DNA from: Rhodobacteraceae bacterium Alg231-30
GTDB lineage: Bacteria > Pseudomonadota > Alphaproteobacteria > Rhodobacterales > Rhodobacteraceae
Assembly: GCA_900143615.1 (NCBI GenBank)
Contig: FREU01000002.1
Location: forward strand, 848,663 to 912,662
Reading direction: 5' to 3'
DNA: 64,000 nucleotides
Within the stretch, counting starts at the first letter, position 1; every line of letters starts with the position of its first letter. This document shows, piece by piece, positions 35,379 through 45,375 of the stretch. The translations under genes were made by a program, and so were the position numbers. The notes under the pieces were generated by a model. It ran no database searches and was not told the DNA's origin. It was given only the letters and a program-made list of their open reading frames with translations.

Positions 35379-36011
35379 ATGAGTCGCGGTGGTCAACCTA
35401 AAGACAATGCACTTGGGCCTGAGCGCAAGTGCATTGCCACCAACGAGTCCAAACCTTGTGAAGGTATGGTCAGATTTGTGGTGGGGCCCGAAGGGCAAAT
35501 TGTTCCTGATGTGCTTGGCAAACTGCCGGGTCGCGGGATTTGGGTAACGGCTGAACGTGATGCCTTGGAGAAAGCCACAAAAAAGGGGCTGTTTTCCAGA
35601 GCTGCAAAGCAAGCCGTAAATGTACCGGAAAATCTACCGGACGAGGTAGAGCGGCAGCTTTGTCATCGCGTGGTTGAGCTGATCAGTTTATCTCGGCGCG
35701 GCGGACGTGCCGTTGCTGGATTTGAAAAGGTTAAGGACTGGCTCACAAAAGAAACCGCACAGGTTTTACTTCAAGCTTGTGACGGGTCAGTTCGAGGAAA
35801 GACGAAATTGCGGCCACCGGATGATGGTGACCACATCGATTGGCTCACTGCTAACGAATTGGGTTTGGCATTTGGGCGACAAACTGTGATACATGGTGCG
35901 CTTGCGTCTGGTGGACTCGTCAAACGTGTTGTAGAGGAAGCCCTAAGATTAAAAGGCGTACGCGTAGTTACGGTGGCAGGGGCCACCGGGAAGGACAAGA
36001 CAGCTAGATGA
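35379..36011 (+). CDS. YlxR-type RNA-binding protein with L7Ae-like C-terminal half
   Basis: A 210-aa protein in the usual slot between nusA and infB. The first ~90 residues are a YlxR (DUF448) domain: the conserved [20 protein letters not shown] stretch and [15 protein letters not shown]. The second half ([14 protein letters not shown]-like region around residues 105-190) resembles the L7Ae/L30e RNA-binding fold, as in other alphaproteobacterial fusions. It probably binds RNA during transcription or translation. The stop overlaps the infB ATG by four bases (ATGA), giving coupled translation. Confidence 0.88.
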   Translation: MSRGGQPKDNALGPERKCIATNESKPCEGMVRFVVGPEGQIVPDVLGKLPGRGIWVTAERDALEKATKKGLFSRAAKQAVNVPENLPDEVERQLCHRVVELISLSRRGGRAVAGFEKVKDWLTKETAQVLLQACDGSVRGKTKLRPPDDGDHIDWLTANELGLAFGRQTVIHGALASGGLVKRVVEEALRLKGVRVVTVAGATGKDKTAR

Positions 36012-38506
36012 GCGATAACGACGGTAAAAAAACTTTGGGTCTGCGCGGTGGAAGCCGCCCCGGTAACGTGAAGCAGAGCTTCAGTCACGGGCGGACCAAA
36101 AACGTCGTGGTGGAGACCAAGCGTAAACGCGTTGTGGTGCCCAAACCTGGAGCAACCAAGCCTGGTGCTGGTGGTGCAAAGGTTGCAGGCGATCCGGCAC
36201 GTCGTCCAGCTGGGATTTCCGACGCGGAAATGGAACGCCGCCTGAAGGCTTTGCAAGCTGCTAAGGCGCGCGAAGCTGAAGAAGCGGCCAAGCGTGAAGC
36301 TGAGGAAAAGGAACGCGCAGCAGCGCGTGAACGTCGTCGGCTTGAGGCTGAGACAAAAGAACGCGAGCAGCGCGAAGCTGAAGAGCGTGCGCGTCAAAAA
36401 GCGGAAGAAGAAGAGCGTAAGCGCAAGGAAGCTGAAGAGGCTAAAAAACAGGCCGCCGCAGCGGCTTCGGCCCCTGCCCCAGCACCGTCTTCACCTCCGC
36501 AAGGTCGTGGCGCCCCGACAAACAAACCAGCACCAGCTGCAACACCTCGCAAAACAGACCGCGAGCGTGATCAGCGCAATACGCGTGGTAAAGGTCGTGA
36601 TGACGGACGTCGCTCCGGTAAACTGACACTTGGTCAGGCGACTGGTGGCGAAGGCAACCGTCATCGCTCCATGGCTGCGATGAAGCGTAAGCAAGAGCGT
36701 GCGCGTCAGAAGGCAATGGGTGGTACAGTTGAGCGCGAAAAGGTTGTGCGTGACGTACAATTGCCGGAAGCTATTGTTGTTTCCGAGCTTGCAAACCGTA
36801 TGGCCGAGCGTGTTGGTGAAGTTGTCAAAGCGCTTATGAACATGGGCATGATGGTGACACAAAACCAAACCATTGATGCTGACACGGCTGAGTTGATCAT
36901 CGAAGAATTTGGCCACAAAGTTGTTCGGGTTTCTGATTCTGACGTGGAAGATGTTATCAACGAGGTCACCGACAAAGACGAAGATCTGCAGTCGCGACCT
37001 CCGGTCATCACAATCATGGGCCACGTTGACCACGGTAAGACGTCTTTGCTTGACGCTATTCGTGATGCACGCGTTGTTGCAGGCGAAGCTGGCGGGATTA
37101 CGCAGCACATTGGTGCGTACCAGGTAAGAACTGCTGGCGGTACGATGCTATCGTTCCTCGATACTCCGGGCCACGCGGCGTTTACATCGATGCGCTCACG
37201 CGGCGCTCAGGTAACCGACATCGTGGTGCTTGTTGTTGCGGCCGATGATTCGGTTATGCCTCAGACTGTTGAGGCGATTAACCACGCCAAAGCGGCTGGT
37301 GTTCCAATGATTGTGGCGATCAACAAGATCGACCGTCCCGGTGCTGATCCTAACAAGGTTCGCGCCGAGTTGTTGCAACACGAAGTGATCGTGGAAGCGA
37401 TGTCGGGTGAAGTTCAGGACGTTGAAGTGTCCGCAATTACTGGCCAAGGTCTGGATGAATTGCTGGAAGCCATCGCGCTTCAGGCAGAAATTCTTGAACT
37501 GAAAGCAAACCCAGATCGGGCGGCTCAAGGCGCTGTAATTGAAGCACAACTTGACGTTGGCCGTGGACCGGTTGCGACTGTTCTGGTTCAGACAGGTACT
37601 TTGCGCGCGGGTGACATCTTTGTTGTCGGTGAGCAGTACGGTAAAGTGCGCGCACTGATCAACGACAAAGGCGATCGCGTCAAAGAAGCTGGCCCGTCGG
37701 TCCCTGTTGAGGTGCTTGGACTGAATGGCACGCCGGAAGCTGGTGACGTTCTCAACGTTGTTGATACCGACGCTCAGGCACGTGAGATCGCAGAGTATCG
37801 TGAGAAGGCAGCCAAGGACAAACGAGCTGCTGCTGGCGCTGCAACGTCTCTTGAGCAACTGATGGCGAAAGCCAAAGAAGATGAGAATGTTTCAGAACTT
37901 CCCATCCTTCTGAAAGCTGATGTTCAAGGGTCTGCTGAAGCGATTGTTCAGGCGATGGAGAAAATCGGCAACGATGAGGTTCGCGTTCGCGTGCTGCATT
38001 CTGGTGTTGGTGCGATTACAGAAACCGACGTCGGTCTGGCTGAAGCTAGTGGCGCGCCAATCATGGGCTTTAATGTTCGTGCCAATGCGTCTGCCCGGAA
38101 CACAGCCAACCAAAAGGGCGTCGAGGTTCGCTACTATTCAGTCATCTACGATCTTGTAGACGACGTTAAGAGCGCGGCTTCGGGTCTGCTGTCGGCTGAA
38201 ATTCGTGAGAAATTCATCGGCTACGCTGAAATTCGCGATGTGTTCAAAGTGACTGGTGTTGGTCGCGTTGCTGGTTGTCTTGTGACCGAGGGTGTTGCCC
38301 GTCGTTCGGCAGGCGTGCGTCTGCTGCGTGACAACGTTGTGATCCATGAGGGCACACTTAAGACGCTCAAGCGCTTCAAAGATGAAGTTGCGGAGGTCCA
38401 GTCAGGTCAGGAATGCGGGATGGCATTTGAGAACTACGACGACATTCGCGCTGGTGATGTGATTGAGATCTTCGAACGCGAAGAAGTCACTCGCACATTG
38501 GACTAA
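36008..38506 (+). CDS. infB: Translation initiation factor IF-2
   Basis: IF-2 is the GTPase that places initiator tRNA on the ribosome. The 832-aa protein has a long charged N-terminal region rich in Lys, Glu and Ala (about residues 60-190), then the GTPase core with G1 [10 protein letters not shown]3 DTPGHAAF and G4 NKID, and domains II-IV. The low-complexity N-terminus ([19 protein letters not shown] type) is normal for alphaproteobacterial IF-2. It ends the rimP-nusA-ylxR-infB operon, with a terminator directly after. Confidence 0.98.
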   Translation: MSDNDGKKTLGLRGGSRPGNVKQSFSHGRTKNVVVETKRKRVVVPKPGATKPGAGGAKVAGDPARRPAGISDAEMERRLKALQAAKAREAEEAAKREAEEKERAAARERRRLEAETKEREQREAEERARQKAEEEERKRKEAEEAKKQAAAAASAPAPAPSSPPQGRGAPTNKPAPAATPRKTDRERDQRNTRGKGRDDGRRSGKLTLGQATGGEGNRHRSMAAMKRKQERARQKAMGGTVEREKVVRDVQLPEAIVVSELANRMAERVGEVVKALMNMGMMVTQNQTIDADTAELIIEEFGHKVVRVSDSDVEDVINEVTDKDEDLQSRPPVITIMGHVDHGKTSLLDAIRDARVVAGEAGGITQHIGAYQVRTAGGTMLSFLDTPGHAAFTSMRSRGAQVTDIVVLVVAADDSVMPQTVEAINHAKAAGVPMIVAINKIDRPGADPNKVRAELLQHEVIVEAMSGEVQDVEVSAITGQGLDELLEAIALQAEILELKANPDRAAQGAVIEAQLDVGRGPVATVLVQTGTLRAGDIFVVGEQYGKVRALINDKGDRVKEAGPSVPVEVLGLNGTPEAGDVLNVVDTDAQAREIAEYREKAAKDKRAAAGAATSLEQLMAKAKEDENVSELPILLKADVQGSAEAIVQAMEKIGNDEVRVRVLHSGVGAITETDVGLAEASGAPIMGFNVRANASARNTANQKGVEVRYYSVIYDLVDDVKSAASGLLSAEIREKFIGYAEIRDVFKVTGVGRVAGCLVTEGVARRSAGVRLLRDNVVIHEGTLKTLKRFKDEVAEVQSGQECGMAFENYDDIRAGDVIEIFEREEVTRTLD

Positions 38507-38508
38507 CA

Positions 38509-38540
38509 ACAAAGGGGCCGTCATCGACGGCCCCTTTTGT
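38509..38540 (+). terminator. Intrinsic terminator of the infB operon
   Basis: ACAAAGGGGCCGTC and GACGGCCCCTTTTGT form a long stem with a 3-base loop (38509-38540), with four T residues in the 3' arm. It begins 3 bases after the infB stop. Confidence 0.92.
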
Positions 38541-38561
38541 ACGTGAAGTAAGGGATTGGAG

Positions 38562-38699
38562 TTAGTTGATTTGAGTTTGAATCGGTTTGCCCGAAAAAAC
38601 CTGATCGCCTACTCGAACTGAAATTCGGCCATCTGGAAGTTTTTCGACGATTGTCCCCTGAATGGAGACGTATTTTCCAACTGTAATAGTTCTGAGCAT
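38562..38699 (-). CDS. Small protein (45 aa), unknown function, converging on infB
   Basis: The frame from ATG 38699 encodes MLRTITVGKYVSIQGTIVEK, then a beta-rich tail (GRISVRVGDQVFSGKP). The alternating hydrophobic pattern suggests a small beta-barrel (OB- or SH3-like). A longer start at 38771 would add 24 residues with a basic stretch (SNRRRV). The ribosome-binding site is weak for both. The frame is too short to be sure by itself, but the regular pattern, position after the infB terminator and AT-rich upstream region support a real gene. No function is assigned. Confidence 0.5.
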   Translation of the reverse strand: MLRTITVGKYVSIQGTIVEKLPDGRISVRVGDQVFSGKPIQTQIN

Positions 38700-38874
38700 A
38701 TTTCTAAATCCCGACACTTGAACTCTGCGGCGGTTGGAAAGGGCTAAAGAACCTTTTCGGCAGAGCATCATTTTCTCAAAACAATATTAGTTCAAATATA
38801 TATTTTTTAAAGTGCATGGATTTTTAAAATGCGCAAGATATAGCCTATCAACTCAAAATGTAGGCGGAAATCCG

Positions 38875-39273
38875 TCAAACCCATTGTCTGATCATGGGGA
38901 TTAGGGGGATATCTGCTGGTGGCATCTTGTAATCGCGTAGGTTATCTGACCGAACCCAGCGAAGCGATTGCCCTTCTCGCGATTGCGGCGTGCCCTTCCA
39001 TTTTCTGCATGCGAAAAGTGGCATGAGTAGGTGGAAATCTTCATATTGATGAGACGCAAAGGTCAGCGGAGCTAAACAGCTCGCCCAAGTGTCGATGCCT
39101 AGTTCTTCCTGAAGTTCTCGAATCAAAGCCTGTTCTGGAGACTCTCCCGGTTCGATCTTCCCTCCCGGGAATTCCCAAAGACCAGCCATGGATTTTCCTT
39201 CTGGGCGTTGAGCCAACAGAATTCGTCCATCCACGTCGATCAAAACGACAGCTGCTACCAGGACAACCTTCAT
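38875..39273 (-). CDS. mutT: 8-oxo-dGTP diphosphatase MutT-type Nudix hydrolase
   Basis: A 132-aa Nudix protein expected to clear oxidised dGTP from the nucleotide pool. The Nudix box is [18 protein letters not shown] plus QEELGI, and WEFPGGKIE is the MutT form. The start ATG 39273 overlaps the argJ stop by four bases, so the two are translationally coupled; the longer open frame to 39327 would lie inside argJ. The argJ-mutT order is common in Rhodobacterales. Confidence 0.92.
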   Translation of the reverse strand: MKVVLVAAVVLIDVDGRILLAQRPEGKSMAGLWEFPGGKIEPGESPEQALIRELQEELGIDTWASCLAPLTFASHQYEDFHLLMPLFACRKWKGTPQSREGQSLRWVRSDNLRDYKMPPADIPLIPMIRQWV

Positions 39274-40496
39274 GACCGATAATCCGCATTTATGGTGATA
39301 TAGCCATGCGTCAAGTCGCAGGTCCAAACCGTAGCGGTTTCTCCACCCAACCCGAGATCTACGGAAATACTCAAACTATCTTGCTTCATGTAGGTTGCGC
39401 CAGCTTGTTCCCTATAGTCCGGCGAGACCCAGCCGTCTTCGGCGACAAGAATATCACCAAACCGAATGGCCAATTTATCGCGATCAGCTGCAGCGCCTGA
39501 TTTTCCAATGGCCATAACCACACGTCCCCAATTTGGGTCTTCTCCGGCAAGGGCCGTTTTGACCAAGGGTGAGTTCGCAATTGCCATCGCATGGGTCCGT
39601 GCGTCGGTCATACTTAGCGCGCCGGTTACGTTCACTTCTACAAACTTAGTCGCGCCTTCGCCGTCGCGTACCACTTGATGGGCTAGATCAAGCATGACTG
39701 CATGAAGCGCATCCTTGAATGCTTCGAGGTGGGTGACGTCAACTTCGGACGTTCCTGTCGCTGCCAACAAGAGAGTGTCGGACGTTGAGGTGTCGCTATC
39801 AACGGTAATGCAATTGAAAGTTTGGGTATTAAGGTCCGAGAGCATGTTTTGAAGCTCTGCGCGTTCAATTGACGCGTCCGTGAAGATATAGACCAACATG
39901 GTAGCCATATCGGGCGCGATCATGCCTGATCCTTTGGCGATACCTGCGATATTGACTGGCTTGCCGCCGATCAAAAGGGTACGTCCTGACCCTTTCGCGA
40001 ACGTGTCAGTTGTCCGAATGGCCTCAGCAGCGTTGCTAAGGTTTGACCCAGAAAGGGACGACTTCAGTTCCGCAAGCTTTGCCGTAATTTTTTCATGTGG
40101 AAGCGGTTCACCGATGACGCCGGTCGATGATGAAAAAACCCGTTCTTCAGGAATTTCCAAGGATGCAGCAACCGCCGAGGTCACCGAAAAAGTAGCCTCT
40201 GCGCCGTTTTTGCCGGTAAAAGCATTGGCATTTCCAGCATTAACGATGATGGCGGCGCCCTGATCGCTGTCCAAATTTATTTTGGCCTGGCAATCTAGAA
40301 CCGCCGCCGATCGTGTCGCGGATTTAGTGAACACACCTGCCACTGCCGACCCTGGAGCAAGTTGCGCCAGCATGACGTCTTTTCTTCCAGAATATTTGAC
40401 CCCCGCTTCAGCGGTGGCGAAAGTTACCCCCCCGATTTCGGGGAGGTCCGGAAAGGCGTTTGGAGCCAGTGGCGAGACGTGTTCAATTGTTGCCAT
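39270..40496 (-). CDS. argJ: Bifunctional glutamate N-acetyltransferase / amino-acid acetyltransferase ArgJ
   Basis: ArgJ moves the acetyl group from N-acetylornithine to glutamate in the cyclic arginine pathway. The 408-aa precursor has the self-cleavage motif [20 protein letters not shown], where the Thr of MATM becomes the nucleophile of the beta chain. EDPNWGRV and the C-terminal [14 protein letters not shown] are also typical. ATG 40496 is two bases from the stop of the upstream parvulin gene and overlaps mutT downstream, so PPIase-argJ-mutT appear to be one operon. Confidence 0.97.
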   Translation of the reverse strand: MATIEHVSPLAPNAFPDLPEIGGVTFATAEAGVKYSGRKDVMLAQLAPGSAVAGVFTKSATRSAAVLDCQAKINLDSDQGAAIIVNAGNANAFTGKNGAEATFSVTSAVAASLEIPEERVFSSSTGVIGEPLPHEKITAKLAELKSSLSGSNLSNAAEAIRTTDTFAKGSGRTLLIGGKPVNIAGIAKGSGMIAPDMATMLVYIFTDASIERAELQNMLSDLNTQTFNCITVDSDTSTSDTLLLAATGTSEVDVTHLEAFKDALHAVMLDLAHQVVRDGEGATKFVEVNVTGALSMTDARTHAMAIANSPLVKTALAGEDPNWGRVVMAIGKSGAAADRDKLAIRFGDILVAEDGWVSPDYREQAGATYMKQDSLSISVDLGLGGETATVWTCDLTHGYITINADYRS

Positions 40497-40498
40497 GA

Positions 40499-41365
40499 TT
40501 AGTCCTGGATTTCGGTTGTTTCCAACAAGTCGGTGCGTTCCAACAATGCAGGATCAATACCTTCAATTCCAGTCTGATCAATGTCTGCGGCCGCCGTTAG
40601 TTCCATAACATAGGAATCAATCTTTTGGCGCTGTGTTTCGACCTCCAACTGGGCACGCATTTCTTCAAACGATGGTGCTTCGGATGCGCGCATGTCGTTC
40701 AGTTGGATAACGTGCCACCCAAATTGAGTCTCAACGGGTGCGGAAATCTCGTTTTTGGTCATGCCGATAACGGCGTCTTCAAAAGGTTTAACCATTTGGC
40801 CAAGACCAAACCAGCCGAGTTCTCCGCCGGACGGACCGGATGGGCCTGTTGATTTGGTTTGGGCGAGCATCGCGAAGTTGCCCCCCGTTTCGAGTTCTTC
40901 GATAATCGCCTCAGCTTCTTCTTCGGTCTCAACGAGGATGTGGCTGGCATTGTATTCTTGCGTGCCTTCAAAGGCTGCAAACTGTTCGTTGTAAGCCGCC
41001 TGTAGCTCTTCCTCTGAAATGCCATCGCCAAGTACAGCCTCGATCGCTTCGCTGGCCAACAGAGCACGCTTTTCGTTTTTAAGTGCGATGGCCGCACGCG
41101 GAGGGACAATGCCATTCAAAGACTGAGCCAAGGCGGTTTGCTGTACCAGCTGTTGCAGAATGCTATTGAACAACAGTTCTGATGGTACGTCTGCATACTG
41201 GGCCGGCAACGTCGCACGAACTGCGATCAATTCGGCCAAAGTGATTTGTTCACCGTTGACCGTCGCTAGGACGGTGCTTCCGTTTGGTTCGTCTGCTGCC
41301 ATTGCTGGAGTCGCAAATAGGACGGCTACAGCCGCGGCGCGCAAAAAGTTGGTGTGTTTTGACAT
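40499..41365 (-). CDS. Exported parvulin-type peptidyl-prolyl cis-trans isomerase
   Basis: A 288-aa periplasmic folding helper. A signal peptide (MSKHTNFLRAAAVAVLFA, ending PAMAA) is followed by an N-terminal chaperone-like helical region, then a parvulin domain around residues 130-235 (YNASHILVETEEEAEAII, GGELGWFGLGQMVKPFEDA, TQFGWHVIQL). It is of the PrsA/SurA kind. ATG 41365 is chosen because it begins the signal peptide; the frame is open to 41410. It is divergent from secA, which fits a role in handling exported proteins. Confidence 0.92.
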   Translation of the reverse strand: MSKHTNFLRAAAVAVLFATPAMAADEPNGSTVLATVNGEQITLAELIAVRATLPAQYADVPSELLFNSILQQLVQQTALAQSLNGIVPPRAAIALKNEKRALLASEAIEAVLGDGISEEELQAAYNEQFAAFEGTQEYNASHILVETEEEAEAIIEELETGGNFAMLAQTKSTGPSGPSGGELGWFGLGQMVKPFEDAVIGMTKNEISAPVETQFGWHVIQLNDMRASEAPSFEEMRAQLEVETQRQKIDSYVMELTAAADIDQTGIEGIDPALLERTDLLETTEIQD

Positions 41366-41403
41366 AGAATGGTCCTTGCATGGTGCCGCGTGGGTTCGCA
41401 GCG

Positions 41404-41432
41404 TTGACACTGTTCATGACGCCCCTTACATC
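41404..41432 (+). promoter_or_regulatory. Candidate secA promoter
   Basis: TTGACA (41404-41409), a 17-base spacer, then TACATC (41427-41432). The -35 is perfect; the -10 is a weak match. It lies about 105 bases before secA. Confidence 0.45.
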
Positions 41433-41536
41433 GCTTTGAGGCTGGGGCAAACCGCGTGTTACCGCTATGTATGCGTGGCGCGTCAGGACGGCAAGAAATT
41501 GCCTCGCACGAATACGTCAACGAAGGACACAAACAA

Positions 41537-44242
41537 ATGCTCGGAATGGGAAAAATTGCCAGGAAGCTGTTTGGCACGCCCAACGATCGTAAGATCAAGG
41601 CGACACGTTCGCTCGTGGACAAGATAAACGCGCTGGAACCGGATTTCGAGAAACTCTCGGATGAAGAGATTATCGCCAAGACCGCTGAATATTCGGAGCG
41701 CGCCAAGGGCGGTGAATCTCTGGATGACCTTTTGCCAGAGGCGTTTGCGAACTGTCGCGAAGCGGCGCGACGCTCATTAGGATTGCGCGCATTCGACGTC
41801 CAGTTGCTTGGCGGCATATTCTTGCATCAAGGCAATATTTCCGAAATGAAGACCGGTGAAGGCAAGACACTGGTGGCGACTTTTGCGGCCTATCTTAACG
41901 CTCTGACTGGGAAGGGCGTGCACGTTGTGACCGTGAACGACTATCTGGCGCGGCGTGATGCCGAATGGATGGCCAACGTCTTTACAGCGCTTGGCATGAC
42001 CACCGGCGTCGTTGTGCCGCAGCAACCGGAAGACGAAAAACGCGCGGCTTACGCGTGCGACATTACCTACGCGACCAACAATGAGCTTGGATTTGACTAT
42101 CTTCGTGACAACATGAAGAGCGAGCTGGCCGAGATGTCCCAGCGTGGCCACAATTTTGCGATTGTGGACGAAGTCGATAGTATTCTGGTGGATGAAGCCC
42201 GTACGCCATTGATCATTTCTGGTCCTGCACAAGATCGCACCGAGATGTATGTCTCCATCGACAAGTTGATCCCTGAGCTGCTCGACGAGCATTATACTCT
42301 GGATGAAAAAACTCGAAATGTGACGTTTACTGACGACGGCAACGATTTTCTCGAAGAACTGCTTTTGGCGCATGATGTATTGCCGGAAGGTCAAAGCCTC
42401 TATGACCCGGAGAGTACAACGATTGTGCACCACGTGAATCAAGGTCTGCGGGCGTACAAGCTGTTCACCAAAGACAAAGATTATATCGTGCGCGACAATC
42501 AGGTTGTTCTGATTGATGAATTTACAGGCCGTATGATGGCAGGTCGCCGTCTTTCCGAAGGTCTGCACCAAGCCATTGAGGCAAAGGAACGCTGCCCAAT
42601 TCAGCCTGAAAACGTCACTCTGGCGCAAGTCACCTTCCAAAACTATTTCCGCCTGTACAACAAGCTGGGTGGTATGACCGGAACGGCTGCCACAGAAGCA
42701 GACGAATTCGCAGAAATCTACAGCCTGGGTGTGGTTGAAGTTCCAACCAACCGTCCCATTGCACGCGTGGATGAAGATGATGCGGTTTATCGCACAGCCC
42801 GTGAAAAGTTCGAGGCAATTGCGAAAACAATCCAAGAATCCAATGAAAAGGGTCAGCCGATCCTTGTGGGGACAACTTCGATTGAAAAGTCAGAGTTCTT
42901 GTCCAACATGCTGACCGAGGCTGGCGTTAAACATAACGTGCTGAATGCGCGCCAGCACGAGCAGGAAGCTCAGATTGTGGCTGATGCTGGCAAACTGGGT
43001 GCGGTGACAATTGCGACCAACATGGCCGGACGTGGGACCGATATTAAACTGGGCGGTAACGTCGAGTTTAAGATCCTTGAAGCTATCGCAGCAGAGCCTG
43101 AGGGTGATCACGAAGCGATCCGCGAGCGGATCGAAGAGGGTCATGCGGCTGACGAAGAAGCAGTGAAAAAAGCCGGTGGCCTGTTTGTTCTGGCGACAGA
43201 GCGACACGAAAGCCGCCGTATTGATAACCAGCTGCGAGGTCGTTCAGGGCGTCAAGGTGACCCTGGCCGGTCTGCGTTCTTCTTGAGCCTCGAAGATGAT
43301 CTCATGCGTATCTTTGGCTCTGAGCGTCTCGAAAAGGTTCTCTCGACGTTGGGTATGGAAGAAGGCGAAGCCATTGTTCATCCATGGGTGAACAAATCGC
43401 TTGAGCGTGCCCAAGCCAAAGTCGAAGGCCGCAACTTTGACATTCGTAAGCAGCTTTTGAAATTTGATGATGTGATGAATGATCAGCGTAAAGTGATCTT
43501 TGGTCAGCGTCTTGAGATTATGGAAGCAGAAGACTTGTCTGACATCGCGCAAGACATGCGCCACGACGTCATTGATGAGCTGGTTGAGACCTTTATCCCA
43601 CCCAAATCGTATGCCGATCAATGGGACGGCGAAGGCCTCTATGCCGCGGCAATCGAGAAGCTGGGCATTGATGTCCCTGTCATCGAATGGGTCGACGAAG
43701 AAGGTGTTGATGAGGCCGATATTCGCGAGCGCCTAGAGAAGGCCGCTGACGAAATGATGGCCAAAAAGGCAGTCAACTTTGGCCCCGAAGCCATGCGTAT
43801 GATTGAGAAGCAGATTTTGCTGCAAACAATCGACGCAAAATGGCGTGAGCACCTGCTGACGCTAGAGCATTTGCGCTCGGTTGTTGGTTTCCGTGGGTAT
43901 GCGCAGCGCGATCCGTTGAACGAATACAAAAATGAGTCGTTCCAGTTGTTCGAAGGTATGCTGGATGGGTTGCGTGAAGAAGTGACCGCGACGTTGTCAC
44001 GTGTGCGCCCGATCAGCGAAGAAGAACAAAAGCAAATGGCACTTGAGATGGCGCAACGCCAACAAGCCATGGCGGCTGCGGCGGCTGGCGCATTTGGGGA
44101 TGCTGCGGCACCCGTTGCTGGTGAAGCCCGCGATGGGTTTGACGAAAACGACCAGTCGACTTGGGGAAATCCGGGCCGGAATGAACTGTGCCCCTGTGGG
44201 TCCGGCAAGAAGTTTAAACACTGTCATGGTCGCCTCGCCTAA
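41537..44242 (+). CDS. secA: Preprotein translocase ATPase SecA
   Basis: SecA drives unfolded preproteins through SecYEG. The 901-aa protein has the usual parts: Walker [12 protein letters not shown], the [12 protein letters not shown] box, [27 protein letters not shown]-like DEAD motor blocks, [16 protein letters not shown] and [18 protein letters not shown] in the second motor domain. The C-terminal zinc site [14 protein letters not shown], which binds SecB, is complete. ATG 41537 ([13 protein letters not shown]) has GAAGGA upstream and fits other SecAs; the frame is open to 41456. A terminator follows at 44265. Confidence 0.98.
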   Translation: MLGMGKIARKLFGTPNDRKIKATRSLVDKINALEPDFEKLSDEEIIAKTAEYSERAKGGESLDDLLPEAFANCREAARRSLGLRAFDVQLLGGIFLHQGNISEMKTGEGKTLVATFAAYLNALTGKGVHVVTVNDYLARRDAEWMANVFTALGMTTGVVVPQQPEDEKRAAYACDITYATNNELGFDYLRDNMKSELAEMSQRGHNFAIVDEVDSILVDEARTPLIISGPAQDRTEMYVSIDKLIPELLDEHYTLDEKTRNVTFTDDGNDFLEELLLAHDVLPEGQSLYDPESTTIVHHVNQGLRAYKLFTKDKDYIVRDNQVVLIDEFTGRMMAGRRLSEGLHQAIEAKERCPIQPENVTLAQVTFQNYFRLYNKLGGMTGTAATEADEFAEIYSLGVVEVPTNRPIARVDEDDAVYRTAREKFEAIAKTIQESNEKGQPILVGTTSIEKSEFLSNMLTEAGVKHNVLNARQHEQEAQIVADAGKLGAVTIATNMAGRGTDIKLGGNVEFKILEAIAAEPEGDHEAIRERIEEGHAADEEAVKKAGGLFVLATERHESRRIDNQLRGRSGRQGDPGRSAFFLSLEDDLMRIFGSERLEKVLSTLGMEEGEAIVHPWVNKSLERAQAKVEGRNFDIRKQLLKFDDVMNDQRKVIFGQRLEIMEAEDLSDIAQDMRHDVIDELVETFIPPKSYADQWDGEGLYAAAIEKLGIDVPVIEWVDEEGVDEADIRERLEKAADEMMAKKAVNFGPEAMRMIEKQILLQTIDAKWREHLLTLEHLRSVVGFRGYAQRDPLNEYKNESFQLFEGMLDGLREEVTATLSRVRPISEEEQKQMALEMAQRQQAMAAAAAGAFGDAAAPVAGEARDGFDENDQSTWGNPGRNELCPCGSGKKFKHCHGRLA

Positions 44243-44264
44243 CCACGTCAGACAGAGAATGAGC

Positions 44265-44292
44265 AAAAGGGTGCCTTATCGGCGCCCTTTTT
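44265..44292 (+). terminator. Intrinsic terminator of secA
   Basis: AAAAGGGTGCC and GGCGCCCTTTTT pair around the loop TTATC (44265-44292), with a run of T at the 3' end. It starts 23 bases after the secA stop. Confidence 0.88.
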
Positions 44293-44340
44293 CGTTGCGA
44301 AAACCTTTTCTCGGGGCCGAGCAGGAAAAGGGAGTAGACA

Positions 44341-45354
44341 ATGTCGTCAAAGACAAATGCCTATCGCAGGTATGCCCTCGCCGGGGCGACTTTTTCAGTC
44401 GCCGTGTCGATTGGGTTTCTTATGCAATCCAGCGAGGCCAGTACCGCACTGGTGGCTACCAACGTTGCGCGTGCGCCTGACAATATGGCACCTGTACAGG
44501 TACGGGTGACCCCGCAAGGAAAACCCCACACTGTCGAGGCGTCTACGGGTCTTCCGCTACTGCCCCAAGATCATGCTGCGGAAACCGAGCTTCCAGTGCG
44601 AACTGTGATGGTAGCAACGACTCGCGACGTCCCTGTTGGCCAATTGCCATTTGAAGAACAGGCTCCGGCACTTGGGTGTGACATAGAGTTCACGGCCGAA
44701 GCTGTTGCCGGCGCGATGGTGGATTTGGTGTTCCGATCTCCCTGTCATGCCGGAGAACGCGTGACGTTTTCGCATGAAACATTGAGTTTTAGTTACGTCA
44801 CAGGCGTCGATGGCAGCCTCGAAGTCACTGTTCCTGCGATGTCTTCAAATGCGTTGTTTGTCGCAAATTTCACAAATGGGAATGGCGCGGTGACAACAGT
44901 CAGTGTTGATTCTTTGGATTTTTATGATCGTGTTGCACTGCAATTGACCGGATCATCGGGACTGGAGCTTCATGCCCGTGAATTTGGGGCGGAGTATGGC
45001 GCTGAGGGTCACGTTTGGCATGGTGCTCCGCGTGAGTTGAGCGCAATGATTGGTGGTGCAGGCGGGTTCCTATCGACGTTGGGTGATCCGTCGCTCCCAG
45101 AAGCGCAACTGGCGGAGGTTTATACCTTTCCAACGGGAATTGCCCATCAGGTTGGACAGGTCGAAATGAGTATCGAAACCGAAGTCACAAGTGAAAACTG
45201 TGGGCGTCAAGTTTCCATGCATTCGATCCAAGTGGTAGGTGGAAAACCCCTATCCTCTCACAAAATGAACCTTGAGGTTCCCGATTGTGACGCAGTTGGT
45301 GAATTTCTAGTGTTGAAAAACATTCTGGATACCTTGAAAATCGCCCAAAATTAA
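44341..45354 (+). CDS. Exported protein of unknown function, downstream of secA
   Basis: A 337-aa protein with an N-terminal hydrophobic signal or anchor (about residues 12-32, LAGATFSVAVSIGFLMQSS). The rest is a polar, beta-rich body with three clear cysteines in the pairs CDIEF / SPCHAGE and CGRQ / PDCDA, likely disulfides. No catalytic motif is visible. Proteins in this position are, from memory, sometimes named 'translocase' in roseobacters, but only for being next to secA. GGGAG lies 7 bases before the ATG. It is 21 bases upstream of the PstS/OmpA gene, so both likely share a transcript. Confidence 0.75.
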   Translation: MSSKTNAYRRYALAGATFSVAVSIGFLMQSSEASTALVATNVARAPDNMAPVQVRVTPQGKPHTVEASTGLPLLPQDHAAETELPVRTVMVATTRDVPVGQLPFEEQAPALGCDIEFTAEAVAGAMVDLVFRSPCHAGERVTFSHETLSFSYVTGVDGSLEVTVPAMSSNALFVANFTNGNGAVTTVSVDSLDFYDRVALQLTGSSGLELHAREFGAEYGAEGHVWHGAPRELSAMIGGAGGFLSTLGDPSLPEAQLAEVYTFPTGIAHQVGQVEMSIETEVTSENCGRQVSMHSIQVVGGKPLSSHKMNLEVPDCDAVGEFLVLKNILDTLKIAQN

Positions 45355-45375
45355 ATCGGCGATCAGGACCAGAAC

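Noticed and set aside
36250-36480. Repetitive Lys/Glu/Ala-rich region as a possible DNA repeat or frame error
   Set aside because: It is the ordinary low-complexity N-terminal region of alphaproteobacterial IF-2.
41777-42835. 352-aa open frame antisense to secA
   Set aside because: It is the mirror of a strongly conserved secA coding region, has no family motif and no ribosome-binding site of note.
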